26,609 nt of DNA from Tepidisphaeraceae bacterium (lineage in GTDB: Bacteria; Planctomycetota; Phycisphaerae; Tepidisphaerales; Tepidisphaeraceae). Where the stretch lies: positions 1 to 26,609 of the forward strand of contig JANWHF010000007.1 in NCBI GenBank assembly GCA_025450555.1. The letters run 5' to 3'. Of this stretch, positions 1 to 7,786 are shown in pieces (position 1 is the stretch's first letter; each line of letters starts with the position of its first letter). A program made the translations under genes and the position numbers. Below the pieces are notes generated by a model. That model ran no database searches. It saw only the letters and a list, made by a program, of their open reading frames with translations, and was not told where the DNA came from.

Positions 1-170
1 ATCAGCAGCCGCGCCGTCGCGGGACCAAAATTTGGAACCGGTTTTCCCCAGTAAGTTTCTTCGCGGAAGGAGGCCCGCTTCTCGGCGGCCTTTTGCCGGC
101 AGTGCGCGACAAGCCGCGGACACTGCCGGCATTTGATGATCTGACTTTGAAGTCGGTCCCAGGAGGTCAT
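1..170 (-). CDS. Uracil-DNA glycosylase, family 5-like (N-terminus only, cut by window edge)
   Basis: Reading leftwards from an ATG at 170 gives 56 codons that stay open to the edge of the window. The protein begins with a helix, followed by CRQCPRLV (residues 14-21), a KRASF stretch, then YWGKPVPNFGPATARLL. This CxxCPRLV ... YWgrPVPgFGd order is what I know from the N-terminus of family 5 (UdgB-type) uracil-DNA glycosylases of thermophiles and high-GC bacteria, where the two cysteines contribute to a 4Fe-4S cluster. The enzyme removes uracil and other deaminated bases from DNA. The catalytic motifs and the remaining cluster cysteines would lie beyond position 1, so they cannot be checked here. 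A GTG at 182 in frame is an alternative start; neither has a clear Shine-Dalgarno site. Confidence 0.72.
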   Translation of the reverse strand, partial: MTSWDRLQSQIIKCRQCPRLVAHCRQKAAEKRASFREETYWGKPVPNFGPATARLL

Positions 171-261
171 GATGCGGAGCACGCCCGATGTTTGGAGAGC
201 GGCAAGTCTTCTGCTGCCGCTAATTCACAATGACCGACACGCACGGATAGCGGATGACTTA

Positions 262-336
262 AAAGAGCCGCGCACGAAGTAAGCGGTCCGGAAGCGCGCC
301 ACGCGCCGAATCCGCTTACTTCGTGCGCGGCTCTTT
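262..336. repeat. Palindromic repeat family A, copy 1
   Basis: The left arm (262-286) starts AAAGAGCCGCGCACGAAG and the right arm (312-336) is its exact 25-base reverse complement, with a 25-base loop. It lies between the end of the 80-aa gene (399-641) and the start of the glycosylase gene (170). The same arms recur at 2059-2148 and 5362-5433. When translated by chance, the element gives peptides such as RAAHEVSG and PLTSCAA, which creates false reading frames. The AAA...TTT edges could let it act as a bidirectional terminator here. The rest of 171-398 holds nothing I can identify. Confidence 0.9.
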
Positions 337-398
337 CCATCGCGCACCGTTCGCGGCATCGCGGAAGGGCTGCCCCCGACGCCCTCCAGTGCGATCGA

Positions 399-641
399 TC
401 ATGCCGCGCCTTGAGCCGCTTCCTTGAAATAACTGAAGCTGCCGCGAACGTAGGCAACGCCGTCCATCGCACGAATCGTCGCGATGGCATCGGTCGGGGC
501 GATCGCTTCAATCACATGGTTTTGCTCATCGATCGCGAGCACGGTCGCCCCGGTTTCGGCGATGGCCGATGCAATGTCATTCAAGCTGTTTCGGTCGGCG
601 TTTCGAGGATCCACAACCACATACAAATTCGACATCCACAT
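399..641 (-). CDS. 80-aa protein, I9/ferredoxin-fold-like, function unknown
   Basis: This is a short reading frame with one of the best ribosome sites in the window: GGGAGGTGAT, 10 bases upstream of the ATG at 641. That site decides the start (MWMSNLYVVV), although the frame stays open to 746. The predicted pattern is strand (NLYVVVDP), helix (NSLNDIASAIAETG), strand (ATVLAID), strand (HVIEAIAP), helix (TDAIATIRAMDG), then strand (VAYVRGSFSYF). This resembles the ferredoxin-like fold of subtilisin propeptide/I9 inhibitor domains, in which a 'V.a.a....i..i...dgV..V' segment is typical. No protease is encoded beside it, so an inhibitor role is speculation. There is no signal peptide, so it is probably cytoplasmic. 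Confidence 0.75.
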   Translation of the reverse strand: MWMSNLYVVVDPRNADRNSLNDIASAIAETGATVLAIDEQNHVIEAIAPTDAIATIRAMDGVAYVRGSFSYFKEAAQGAA

Positions 642-789
642 ATATCCATCACCTCCCTGCGGACACAGATGCGGGAAGTCGGTTGGCCTTGCGGCGAATT
701 GAGTATTTCTCACCCATCGCCGCGATATCCATAGTACGTGCGGCACCTATGCCGGTTCCAGTACCGCCCCTTAGAGGCTTTCGGCATTC

Positions 790-1917
790 TTATATAATTA
801 GGGCCTTCGAAAGGCTTTGATACAGCGAGAGATGCTGCTGAGCGATGTTTTCCCAGGCATACCGCTGGGCGAAGAGCCGGCCCTGCTCGCCCATCTGCTC
901 TGCAAGAGCTCGGTTATCGATAAACTCGCGAAGGGCCGACGCAAGGCCGGCAGCCGATTCCTGTGGGACGAGCCGGCCGGTTTTGTCGTGTTCGATCAGG
1001 TCGGCAATACCTGGCACCGCCGATCCAACCACAGGCTTTCCTGCCGCGAAAGCCTCGATCAGAACAAGCGGGAAAGCTTCCCAGACCCTCGATGGCATCG
1101 CGATACAACGGGAATTTTGCAGCAGCCAGATCTTGTCGGCTCCATCGACTCGGCCGACGAGATCGACACGATCGCTCAAGTTCAGTCGATTGATCTGCGC
1201 TTCGAGAGCTGAGCGCTCGTCGCCGGCTCCGGCGATGATGCAACGTGCGCTCGGCAATCTTGCCATCGCATCGATCAGAACATCCACGCCCTTTCGCTTT
1301 GCCAATCGGCCCAGGAACAGGATGTAAGAACCCGGCTCGATGTGGGAAAAGCGATCAGGCCGAACCACAGGCGATTCATAAGGCGACAGATCGATCCCAT
1401 TAGGAATGGAGACGATCGGCGGCAGCCGATCGGAGAGTTTTCGATATCCCTCTTCCGTGAAGTTTCCAATTGAAATCAAGGCATCGGCCGACTCCACCGC
1501 TTTGATGAATCGCGGCCGCATTCCAGGCTTGACGATCCGCGCGTTGCCTTCCTTCACATCGCCGCCATGGCTGGTGATGACCACCGGCACGCCCAATTCG
1601 CGCTTGCACAGCGCGGCCAGATATCCGGTTGGATAAACATCGTGGCAATGGATCACGTCGAACCGCTCGGCGGCCTGAAGCTTCAGGAGCCAGCGTTTGT
1701 AGAAGCCGACGAATCGCCGCGTGGAAATAAATCGCGGATGGCGGACGACCGGATAGGGCAATTGCGAATCATTGGGCCGAAGCGGCGCGCGGGGGTTCTG
1801 CACCAGCACGACCGCGCGATGGCCGAGGCGCGTGAAATGCCGGGCCAGGGCATCAACGACCGCCTCCTGCCCTCCCAGTTTGGGCAACGCGGTCGCGGTA
1901 TAGAGACAGATTCGCAT
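790..1917 (-). CDS. Glycosyltransferase family 4 (GT-B fold)
   Basis: This 375-aa protein starts MRICLYTATALPKLGGQE, a usual GT4 N-terminus with the glycine-rich loop that faces the acceptor. The C-terminal half has the donor-binding features: FLGRLAKRKGVDVLIDAM, a GAGDE turn, and the EX7E motif WEAFPLVLIEAF, with glutamates at residues 280 and 288. Family members transfer a sugar from a nucleotide-sugar donor, keeping the anomeric configuration, onto lipid carriers, polysaccharides or small acceptors at the cytoplasmic side of the membrane. Specificity cannot be read from sequence. A GTG at 1938, with GAGG only two bases upstream, is an alternative start adding seven residues. The nearest related gene is the sugar aminotransferase at the far end of the window, so this is not an obvious polysaccharide cluster. 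Confidence 0.9.
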   Translation of the reverse strand: MRICLYTATALPKLGGQEAVVDALARHFTRLGHRAVVLVQNPRAPLRPNDSQLPYPVVRHPRFISTRRFVGFYKRWLLKLQAAERFDVIHCHDVYPTGYLAALCKRELGVPVVITSHGGDVKEGNARIVKPGMRPRFIKAVESADALISIGNFTEEGYRKLSDRLPPIVSIPNGIDLSPYESPVVRPDRFSHIEPGSYILFLGRLAKRKGVDVLIDAMARLPSARCIIAGAGDERSALEAQINRLNLSDRVDLVGRVDGADKIWLLQNSRCIAMPSRVWEAFPLVLIEAFAAGKPVVGSAVPGIADLIEHDKTGRLVPQESAAGLASALREFIDNRALAEQMGEQGRLFAQRYAWENIAQQHLSLYQSLSKALII

Positions 1918-2058
1918 GCGTTGAGTTTCCGTAGCCACTGCCTCGATTGAATGTCCCAGGCGCTCATCTTATGAATCCAACACTGCGCGACAAACTCGAT
2001 CGCGTATTGGAGGGCTCGGGGGCCTCGCTCCCGCGACGCGGCGAGTGGACCAAAAATG

Positions 2059-2148
2059 AAAGAGCCGCGCACGAAGTAAGCGGATTGGCGCAGGAAGTAA
2101 GCGGATTGGCGCGCGCTCCCAATCCGCTTACTTCGTGCGCGGCTCTTT
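2059..2148. repeat. Palindromic repeat family A, copy 2, with internal duplication
   Basis: The arms at 2059-2086 and 2121-2148 are 28-base exact reverse complements. This copy is longer than the others because the GAAGTAAGCGGATTGGCGC portion of the left arm occurs twice in tandem (about 2074-2113). It lies in the roughly 410-base divergent region between the GT4 gene and the DUF4139 gene, upstream of both, so termination is not its obvious role here. Apart from this element I see nothing certain in 1918-2328. Confidence 0.9.
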
Positions 2149-2328
2149 TCGATCATCTGCGGTATTTGCGGTGCGTCCGAGTACCTCAGCTTCTCGAAAA
2201 TCAGCGGCGGCCAAGTACTGCCGCCCTCCAGAACGCAAACGCAACGATTGCGAAACTTTTTCGCCCGCTCGATGTCTAAGAGTTGCAGGTTTCCATAAGG
2301 TACGATTTTCTCTTTCATCGGAGCAGTT

Positions 2329-4122
2329 ATGCCGACATGGGCACGAGTCTGCGCGCTATTTGGCGTCATGGTTTTCGGCAGCAACGTATTGGGCCAGGTC
2401 GCACCGGCCACGCAACCGGCTGGTCCGCTGGCGGAGCTTCCCGCCAGCGCCGAAAGCAAAATCATGGGCGTCACCGTTTATGAAGGCACCGCCCTGGTCA
2501 CCCGACAGGTTCAGGTGAAGGAGGGCAAGGGGCTGGTTGAGCTGGTCGTCGGCCCCCTGCCGCCACAGACGATCGACAGCTCGCTGTTTACCGAAAGCAG
2601 CGATGGAATTCGCGTTTTGACTACACGTTATCGCACGCGTGCGGTGGCTGAAGATACGCGGGCCGAGGTGCGCAGCCGCGAAGAGCAGATTCACAAACTC
2701 ACCGATAAGAACCAGGAGCTTGCGAAGCAGCTCGAGGTCATCGGGCAGGATATTGGGCTTCTGACGAAGCTGGAGAACTTTACCGCCGCCACGTTGCAAC
2801 AGTTGACCGACAAGGGGCAATTGAATGCCGACAACACGATCAAGCTAGCCAATTACATGATGGAGCGACGTGCCGCCGATGGGCAGCAGCAGGTGACTGT
2901 TCAGCAGGAAACGGCGGCTAATCAGGAGCAAATCCAATTTCTTCAGCGGCAGATCAGCGAGCTTGCCGCGGGAACGAGCCGGACCGAGCGCGAAGCGGTG
3001 ATCGTTGTCGATAAGAGCAATGCCGCGGCAGGCCAGGTTCGATTGAATTACCTGGTGAACGGAGCGACCTGGCAGCCGCAATACAAGCTGCGCAGCGCCG
3101 GGGAAAAGGATCCGGTGCAGGTGGAATATCTTGGATCGGTCAGCCAGCAATCAGGAGAAGACTGGAGCGATGTCGAGCTGGTTCTGTCCACTGCGACGCC
3201 GCGCCTCAATGCCGCGCCGCCGGATTTGCTGGCGTTGGAAATCACGGTTGTGCCGCCGGGACAGAATCAGGCGGCCATGCCGGAAATCAATAAGATGGAC
3301 GCTTATCGGCGGGGACGAGGCCTGCGCCAGCAGGCGGCGCAGGAGTTTGTGCAGAACCGAGGCGAAGCAGCGAACGGATCTTTGAACACGGCAGCAGCCG
3401 CCGAGCAATTCGGCGATCTGCTCGCCCGCGAAGACGCCTCCGGTGAGAATCCGCAGGCAGAAAAGGACGGCCCCAGCGTTTCCTATCACCTGGCGACGCG
3501 GATGACCGTGCCTTCGAGAAACGATCAGCAGCTTGTGGAGGTGGCTCGGATCGAGCTGGCGCCGGACTATTTCTATAAGACGGTGCCGGTGCTGTCGCCG
3601 CACGTTTATCGACTGGCCGAGCTGACCAATCGCACGCAATACGTTCTTCTGCCGGGTGAAGCGACGATGTACGTCGGCACCGATTTTGTTGGCCGCACCC
3701 GGCTTCCGCTGGTCGCCATCGGCGAAAAGTTTACCGCGGGGTTCGGCGTCGATCCGCAGATCCAGGTCGACCGCGAGCTGGTTTCTAAAACACGCTCCAT
3801 CCAGGGTGGCAATCAGGTGCAGACGTATCAATACCGTTTGCGCATCAGCAGTTACAAACAAAGTCCAGTGAATTTGCAGGTTTGGGATCGGCTGCCGCAC
3901 GGCCAAAACGAGGCGGTTGCCGTGGAACTGGTCAGCACCACGCCGGCGCTGAGCCAGGACGCGGAATATCTTCGGGTCGATCGCCCCAAGAACCTGCTGC
4001 GCTGGGACTTGACGATCAAGCCCGATGAAAGCAGCGCCGCCACCGCCACGATCGATTACGAATTCAAGCTCCAATACGACCGCAACCTGGCGATCGGCGA
4101 TCTCCAGCCGGCAAAGAGATAG
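2329..4122 (+). CDS. DUF4139 (MuiA-like) exported protein
   Basis: This 597-aa protein has a GGAG six bases before its ATG. The N-terminus (about residues 1-22, ending SNVLG-Q) is a signal peptide. It is followed by a DUF4140-like beta segment (VTVYEGTALVTRQVQV, about residues 46-61), a long charged coiled-coil stretch (about 108-225), and a DUF4139 domain from the LNYLVNGATWQPQYKL motif near residue 240 to the end. That motif, plus the later GEDWSDVELVLSTATP, is the hallmark of the family. Some members are called 'mucoidy inhibitor A', but the biochemical role is unknown. The protein probably acts in the periplasm or at the cell surface. There is no obvious operon partner, and the next gene lies 350 bases away across an inverted repeat. 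Confidence 0.88.
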   Translation: MPTWARVCALFGVMVFGSNVLGQVAPATQPAGPLAELPASAESKIMGVTVYEGTALVTRQVQVKEGKGLVELVVGPLPPQTIDSSLFTESSDGIRVLTTRYRTRAVAEDTRAEVRSREEQIHKLTDKNQELAKQLEVIGQDIGLLTKLENFTAATLQQLTDKGQLNADNTIKLANYMMERRAADGQQQVTVQQETAANQEQIQFLQRQISELAAGTSRTEREAVIVVDKSNAAAGQVRLNYLVNGATWQPQYKLRSAGEKDPVQVEYLGSVSQQSGEDWSDVELVLSTATPRLNAAPPDLLALEITVVPPGQNQAAMPEINKMDAYRRGRGLRQQAAQEFVQNRGEAANGSLNTAAAAEQFGDLLAREDASGENPQAEKDGPSVSYHLATRMTVPSRNDQQLVEVARIELAPDYFYKTVPVLSPHVYRLAELTNRTQYVLLPGEATMYVGTDFVGRTRLPLVAIGEKFTAGFGVDPQIQVDRELVSKTRSIQGGNQVQTYQYRLRISSYKQSPVNLQVWDRLPHGQNEAVAVELVSTTPALSQDAEYLRVDRPKNLLRWDLTIKPDESSAATATIDYEFKLQYDRNLAIGDLQPAKR

Positions 4123-4150
4123 AGACAGCGACATTTCGCCGTTCCCGCTA

Positions 4151-4219
4151 ACCCACGTCGCTTGCGCTTTTGCGGACGGAGCCGCTAAAACCATCAGCAA
4201 ACGCGCAAGTGACGTGGGT
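4151..4219. repeat. Inverted repeat (family C), single copy here
   Basis: Arms ACCCACGTCGCTTGCGC (4151-4167) and GCGCAAGTGACGTGGGT (4203-4219) pair with one mismatch around a 35-base loop. A small second hairpin, GGCGG-TTTA-CCGCC, follows directly at 4220. The element sits 28 bases after the DUF4139 stop codon. It has no T-tract, so it looks more like a dispersed palindromic element than an intrinsic terminator. I see nothing else supportable in 4123-4474. Confidence 0.75.
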
Positions 4220-4474
4220 GGCGGTTTACCGCCCGCCGTCAAATCTTCCCTCATTTATCAAAAGCGGGAACTCCAATTTACGGTGCGTCGATTCCAACTC
4301 CAGGCATTCTTTATAGTCGCATGTTCACAGCGCGGCTGTAGTTTGTCTGCCGGCGCAAGGTGACTAAAATGTCTTGTGTCCCGAGCGCAATCCGCTCCTG
4401 ATTTTCAGGGAGAAAATGTCCGGTCGCTCTGGCGTGACGTGGGAAGGCGAAGTTTGCCTCCATGGAGTTGGCCG

Positions 4475-5308
4475 ATGAACGAAGAACAACAACACCGCCC
4501 GCGCAGCGAAGGCAGGGTGTCCAGCAAGGATATCAGCGGCGTCCTCAAGGGCTGGGATTACGAGCCCGGCGCGCTGAACGTCCGTAAAGTGGCTGGCAGC
4601 GATGGCAGCCCGAAGCTGCAGATGCGCATCGATCTGGGTCTGCTTCAAATGGAGCTGACCGGCCGGCCCGATGGGCATCGCCCGCATGGCTGCGAGTCGC
4701 TCCTCGATTACTTTGAAACGCAACTGGCCGATCACAAAAAGAAGGCCGGCGTCGAGGTTGGCTTTCACCTCACGCCAAGTCAGTGCCAATCGCTGCGCGA
4801 AGAGGCGTCGCAATATTATCAGCGCTATTTGAGCCTGTTCGTGCTGGAGGATTTTGCCGGCGTCGTGCGCGACACGCAGCGCAATTTGCGCGTGCTGGAC
4901 CTGTGTGCGCAGTTTGCCGACGATGAGCAGGATCGGCTGGTGCTCGAGCAATATCGCCCCTACATCACCATGATGAATGTCCGCGCGCGGGCGTCGATCT
5001 TCTTCAAGCAGGAACGGTACGCCGAGGCGTTAGCGATCATCGAAGAAGGACTTGTTGAGATCAAGGAATTCTTCGAGCGCTTCGGGCAGGACACCGGCTT
5101 CGAGCATTCTAATGAAGTGCGAGTGCTCAAGCGGTTTGCCCGCGAGATCAAGCGGAAGCTGCCGGTCGATCCGCTCGCTAAGCTGCGCCGAAAACTGAAA
5201 CGCGCCATCAAAGATGAGCGGTACGAAGAAGCGGCGAAGTTGCGCGATCAGATTGCGGAGTTGGAAAGTGCCGACATCCCTGGCGCCGAAGAAGACGCGG
5301 GCATTTGA
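4475..5308 (+). CDS. UVR-motif protein, function unknown
   Basis: The start at 4475 (MNEEQQHRPRSEG) is chosen because GGAG lies eight bases upstream and the preceding in-frame codons look non-coding. The 277-aa product has an N-terminal region with alternating strands (PKLQMRIDLGLLQMEL), then helices including a TPR-like hairpin (ARASIFFKQERYAEALAII, about residues 172-190). It ends with a clear UVR motif (about 234-265: LRRKLKRAIKDERYEEAAKL). The UVR motif is known from UvrB, UvrC, McsA and ClpC, where it mediates protein-protein contact. The zinc-binding CxxC pairs of McsA are absent, so this is not McsA. It is soluble and cytoplasmic by sequence. Which partner the UVR helix pair binds is unknown. 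Confidence 0.85.
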   Translation: MNEEQQHRPRSEGRVSSKDISGVLKGWDYEPGALNVRKVAGSDGSPKLQMRIDLGLLQMELTGRPDGHRPHGCESLLDYFETQLADHKKKAGVEVGFHLTPSQCQSLREEASQYYQRYLSLFVLEDFAGVVRDTQRNLRVLDLCAQFADDEQDRLVLEQYRPYITMMNVRARASIFFKQERYAEALAIIEEGLVEIKEFFERFGQDTGFEHSNEVRVLKRFAREIKRKLPVDPLAKLRRKLKRAIKDERYEEAAKLRDQIAELESADIPGAEEDAGI

Positions 5309-5361
5309 AATCGCGGATAAGATCTCACGCAGCAGTGACGCGCCAGGAAGCGAAAGATCTA

Positions 5362-5433
5362 AAAGAGCCGCGCACGAAGTAAGCGGATTAGCGCACAATT
5401 GCGTTAATCCGCTTACTTCGTGCGCGGCTCCTT
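5362..5433. repeat. Palindromic repeat family A, copy 3
   Basis: The left arm (5362-5390) and right arm (5405-5433) pair almost perfectly, with one change near the outer end (CTCCTT instead of CTCTTT). Pairing continues into the short loop (GCGCA against TGCG), so the whole 72 bases could fold into one hairpin. It sits between two convergent genes, where it could end transcription from both sides. Confidence 0.9.
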
Positions 5434-5480
5434 CAATTCCCGCCGTCTTCAAGACATCGCACGGCGACGCCCCGCGCATC

Positions 5481-6167
5481 TCAATCTGCATTCGTCGATC
5501 GCGAAAAATTCAATTCCACCGGCTTTCCATGTTCCACTCGGAAGCTCTGGGCGGAATAGAGGCGATCATTGCGCCAGGCCGTGGCGTTGTATTCGCCGTC
5601 GGCGAGATATGTGATGGCATGAAAATGATTCTGCTCATCCAGTTCCAGGGGCGACAGCGTCACCCCCCGCCTCGGATTGGCGGTCTGCCCTTCAATCGTG
5701 ACCCGCACGGGCCCCGCCCCAGCAGCGGCGCTCAGCGTTACGCCCGAATCCAAAACGAAGCTGACGATTCGAAATCGGTCAAGGACGAATCGATGATTCA
5801 GGATCATCTGCCCCTTATGGATTACCTCTACCGAATACTGCCCCGGTTCGAGCAGTACCGGGCTTTGATAGTTGTTGTCGGCGGACAGCGTTGTTTCCCA
5901 ATGGCCATTGGCACCAGAGACCTTGACCTTCGAGTCGGCCAATGTCTGGTCGCCATACAGCACGACCGCACAGGACGGCTCCGGCGTCTTCAGATCGCGC
6001 CAGTAGATGGTCGCGAGCATCGCCATCACGAGCGCGACAATGAAGATCGTCATGACGCGCACGAAAGGTCCGCGGGCCATGCCCTGGCGCATGGGCGGTG
6101 GATGCGGCTGCCGGGCGGGCGCGGGAGCCGGTGGCTGAGATCGGGCTGATTCGATCGGACGCTGCAT
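5481..6167 (-). CDS. Membrane-anchored protein with periplasmic beta domains, unknown function
   Basis: This 228-aa protein has a proline-rich cytoplasmic N-terminus (residues 10-30, QPPAPAPARQPHPPP), one membrane helix (about 38-56, VMTIFIVALVMAMLATIYW) and a periplasmic remainder. The periplasmic part looks like two carboxypeptidase-regulatory or PEGA-type beta sandwiches. One has the signature LLEPGQYSVEVIHKG. The second is near residues 150-220 and carries LADGEYNATAW. Such domains usually bind cell-wall or carbohydrate partners, but no catalytic motif is visible. ATG 6167 has no clear ribosome site; a GTG at 6191 in frame lies against an AAGAGG stretch and is an alternative. The gene is convergent with the UVR-motif gene. 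Confidence 0.75.
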   Translation of the reverse strand: MQRPIESARSQPPAPAPARQPHPPPMRQGMARGPFVRVMTIFIVALVMAMLATIYWRDLKTPEPSCAVVLYGDQTLADSKVKVSGANGHWETTLSADNNYQSPVLLEPGQYSVEVIHKGQMILNHRFVLDRFRIVSFVLDSGVTLSAAAGAGPVRVTIEGQTANPRRGVTLSPLELDEQNHFHAITYLADGEYNATAWRNDRLYSAQSFRVEHGKPVELNFSRSTNAD

Positions 6168-6422
6168 CGTCAAAGCGTTTCGCGATACCACCTCTTTATC
6201 GGTCAGGCCGGCTTGTCAATCGACCTGCGAGCATGCCATACAAAATCCGTCTTTCCATTAGAACGTGAAGCAACGCGCCTGGGTTCCGCTCCTGCCAGCC
6301 AAGTTGTCGGCAGCATTTTGAAAAGATTATGGGCCAGCCGAGCAATTTTGCGACTATCGGCGGCTCAGTCCCTTCTGATAATTTCAACCCCTGCTGGGGA
6401 TACCACAACAGGAGCTGATCCG

Positions 6423-7145
6423 ATGGCCAAGAAAAAGAGCGGCGGAAGGGCTGGCAAGGGAAAAGGAAAATCGAAAACCTCATCCAGGCGAAAGACCGCA
6501 GCCAAGGGCTCGACTGGCGCCTCGAAACGCAAAGCCGGCGGAGCCAGCCGAGGTAAGGGCAAAGGCAAGGCATCGTCCAAACGCCGCTCACCGGTCCGGA
6601 CTGCTTCCTCCCGCCCCACCGCTTCCGGTGGCGCTCGAAGGGCTGGGTCCGTTAAGCGAACAGCGAAAAAAGTCGGCTCGGCATCCCGAATCGCAAAGCC
6701 GGGAAGGTCGAGCGATTTTGGAACACCGGCACGCCGCGCAAGACCTCGCGCCGGCGGACGCGGTAAAGGACCAGAACAGGGAACCGGTCCGGAGCGCGCC
6801 GGCTCGCGCGGCATCCGCGAAAGCGCGGTGGGTCATGCTATCGGATCACCGGGCGCGGGCAGTGGTGGCGACATTGACACCGACGTCGTCGGGGTCGGAA
6901 CTGGCGTCGGACTGGCGTCCGAAGGACCCGACGAAACCCTCGACGCCGCCGAGTTCAACTCGGAACAATCTCGCTCCGCAAGACCCGCAGCCCGCGCGAC
7001 GCCCCCCGCCCAGCAAGGCGAAGAGGCCGACAGCCTCGATCACAGCGGCGGCAGCGACGAATACTCCCCGCCGTCGGCCAACGAACAAAAGTCATTTGGA
7101 ACGGGACTGGATGACGACGACATCGAAGAGGATCAGGGAGAATGA
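6423..7145 (+). CDS. Histone H1-like protein with basic N-terminus and acidic C-terminus
   Basis: AGGAG eight bases before the ATG at 6423 sets the start. The first ~110 of 240 residues are dominated by Lys, Arg, Gly, Ser and Ala with KGKGK, KRK and RRK runs, like the tails of histone H1 or bacterial Hc1/AlgP-type DNA-binding proteins. A Gly/Asp segment follows (DIDTDVVGVGTGVGLAS, about residues 149-165), which resembles a short conserved motif I recall from small proteins of related bacteria. The C-terminus is acidic (LDDDDIEEDQGE). No folded domain is obvious. Binding to DNA or another polyanion through the basic half is the simplest guess. A second forward frame is open over 6628-7203, but it lacks a ribosome site. 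The end overlaps the convergent neighbour by 13 bases. Confidence 0.72.
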   Translation: MAKKKSGGRAGKGKGKSKTSSRRKTAAKGSTGASKRKAGGASRGKGKGKASSKRRSPVRTASSRPTASGGARRAGSVKRTAKKVGSASRIAKPGRSSDFGTPARRARPRAGGRGKGPEQGTGPERAGSRGIRESAVGHAIGSPGAGSGGDIDTDVVGVGTGVGLASEGPDETLDAAEFNSEQSRSARPAARATPPAQQGEEADSLDHSGGSDEYSPPSANEQKSFGTGLDDDDIEEDQGE

Positions 7146-7786
7146 TGCTCCGCTTCAGCGGGAGCAGATCCGATTCGCACTGGTGCATGCCACCTCACGG
7201 TAGCGCCGGTGGGTCTGATATCCATTGGGCCGAAATCTTTAACCTGTATGTCGCAATCGGCGAGCACCCGGTACACGTCTCCTGAGGCACGGTTGGTTAC
7301 CGTAATCTGAGGATTAGAGTGCCAAACATCCGGCGCTCGGGATGTGCCCGCCTGATCAACAGTGATCTTCCATCCTCTCCGACTGCTCTTACCCAATAAG
7401 GATGCATCGGAATGGAAATCCGACACGCCCGTGCAATCCCAAACGACTTCGCCGCCCTTTGAAGAATTGAAAATGATCCCATCGATCGATACGTCTTGCA
7501 CCCAATTGGGCTTTGAATTGAAGCCCATGTCATCGATGAGAGCCTTGGGGAGGTGAAATTCTATCTTGTCCATTTTCGATGAGGCGCCATTATCAATAGT
7601 CGGCACCGCAGACGGCGCAACCTTCTCCACCGCGACGATACGGTTCGGATCAAGGCTGACCCGGTCGATTCTGGCTTGCGCGATGGGGACAAGGCGATGC
7701 CTGAACTGCGACACCCAGAAAAATACAACCGCGGTGATGATGGCCACAACAAAGACAACGAAAGTAATCGCAATACTCCATTTCAT
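7133..7786 (-). CDS. Single-pass membrane protein, unknown function
   Basis: GAGGTG six bases upstream supports the ATG at 7786. The 217-aa product begins with a membrane helix (about residues 4-26, SIAITFVVFVVAIITAVVFFW). The rest is predicted to be outside the cytoplasm and rich in beta strands (FHLPKALIDDMGF, SIDGIIFNSSKGGEVVWDC). I do not recognise the family and see no catalytic motif; two of the three cysteines could form a disulphide. The gene is the fourth in a same-strand run behind the phosphoesterase and hicBA, but the 73-base gap after hicA and its own good ribosome site do not show whether it is co-transcribed. Confidence 0.72.
   Translation of the reverse strand: MKWSIAITFVVFVVAIITAVVFFWVSQFRHRLVPIAQARIDRVSLDPNRIVAVEKVAPSAVPTIDNGASSKMDKIEFHLPKALIDDMGFNSKPNWVQDVSIDGIIFNSSKGGEVVWDCTGVSDFHSDASLLGKSSRRGWKITVDQAGTSRAPDVWHSNPQITVTNRASGDVYRVLADCDIQVKDFGPMDIRPTGATVRWHAPVRIGSAPAEAEHHSP

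Noticed and set aside
161..281. AGGAGGTCATGATG on the plus strand, looking like a strong start site
   Set aside because: It opens only a 37-codon frame ending in the repeat and overlaps the start of the glycosylase gene on the other strand.
167..511. Minus-strand 114-codon frame across palindrome A copy 1
   Set aside because: It overlaps the 80-aa gene in another frame and is partly repeat-encoded.
1947..2279. Forward frame containing RAAHEVSG peptides
   Set aside because: It is largely a translation of palindrome A copy 2.
3151..4254. 367-codon minus-strand frame over the DUF4139 gene
   Set aside because: Antisense shadow; the forward frame has a signal peptide, ribosome site and domain motifs.
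6628..7203. 191-codon alternative forward frame within the histone-like gene
   Set aside because: No ribosome site; the other frame has AGGAG at good spacing and a more natural basic-to-acidic layout. A real overlapping gene cannot be excluded.
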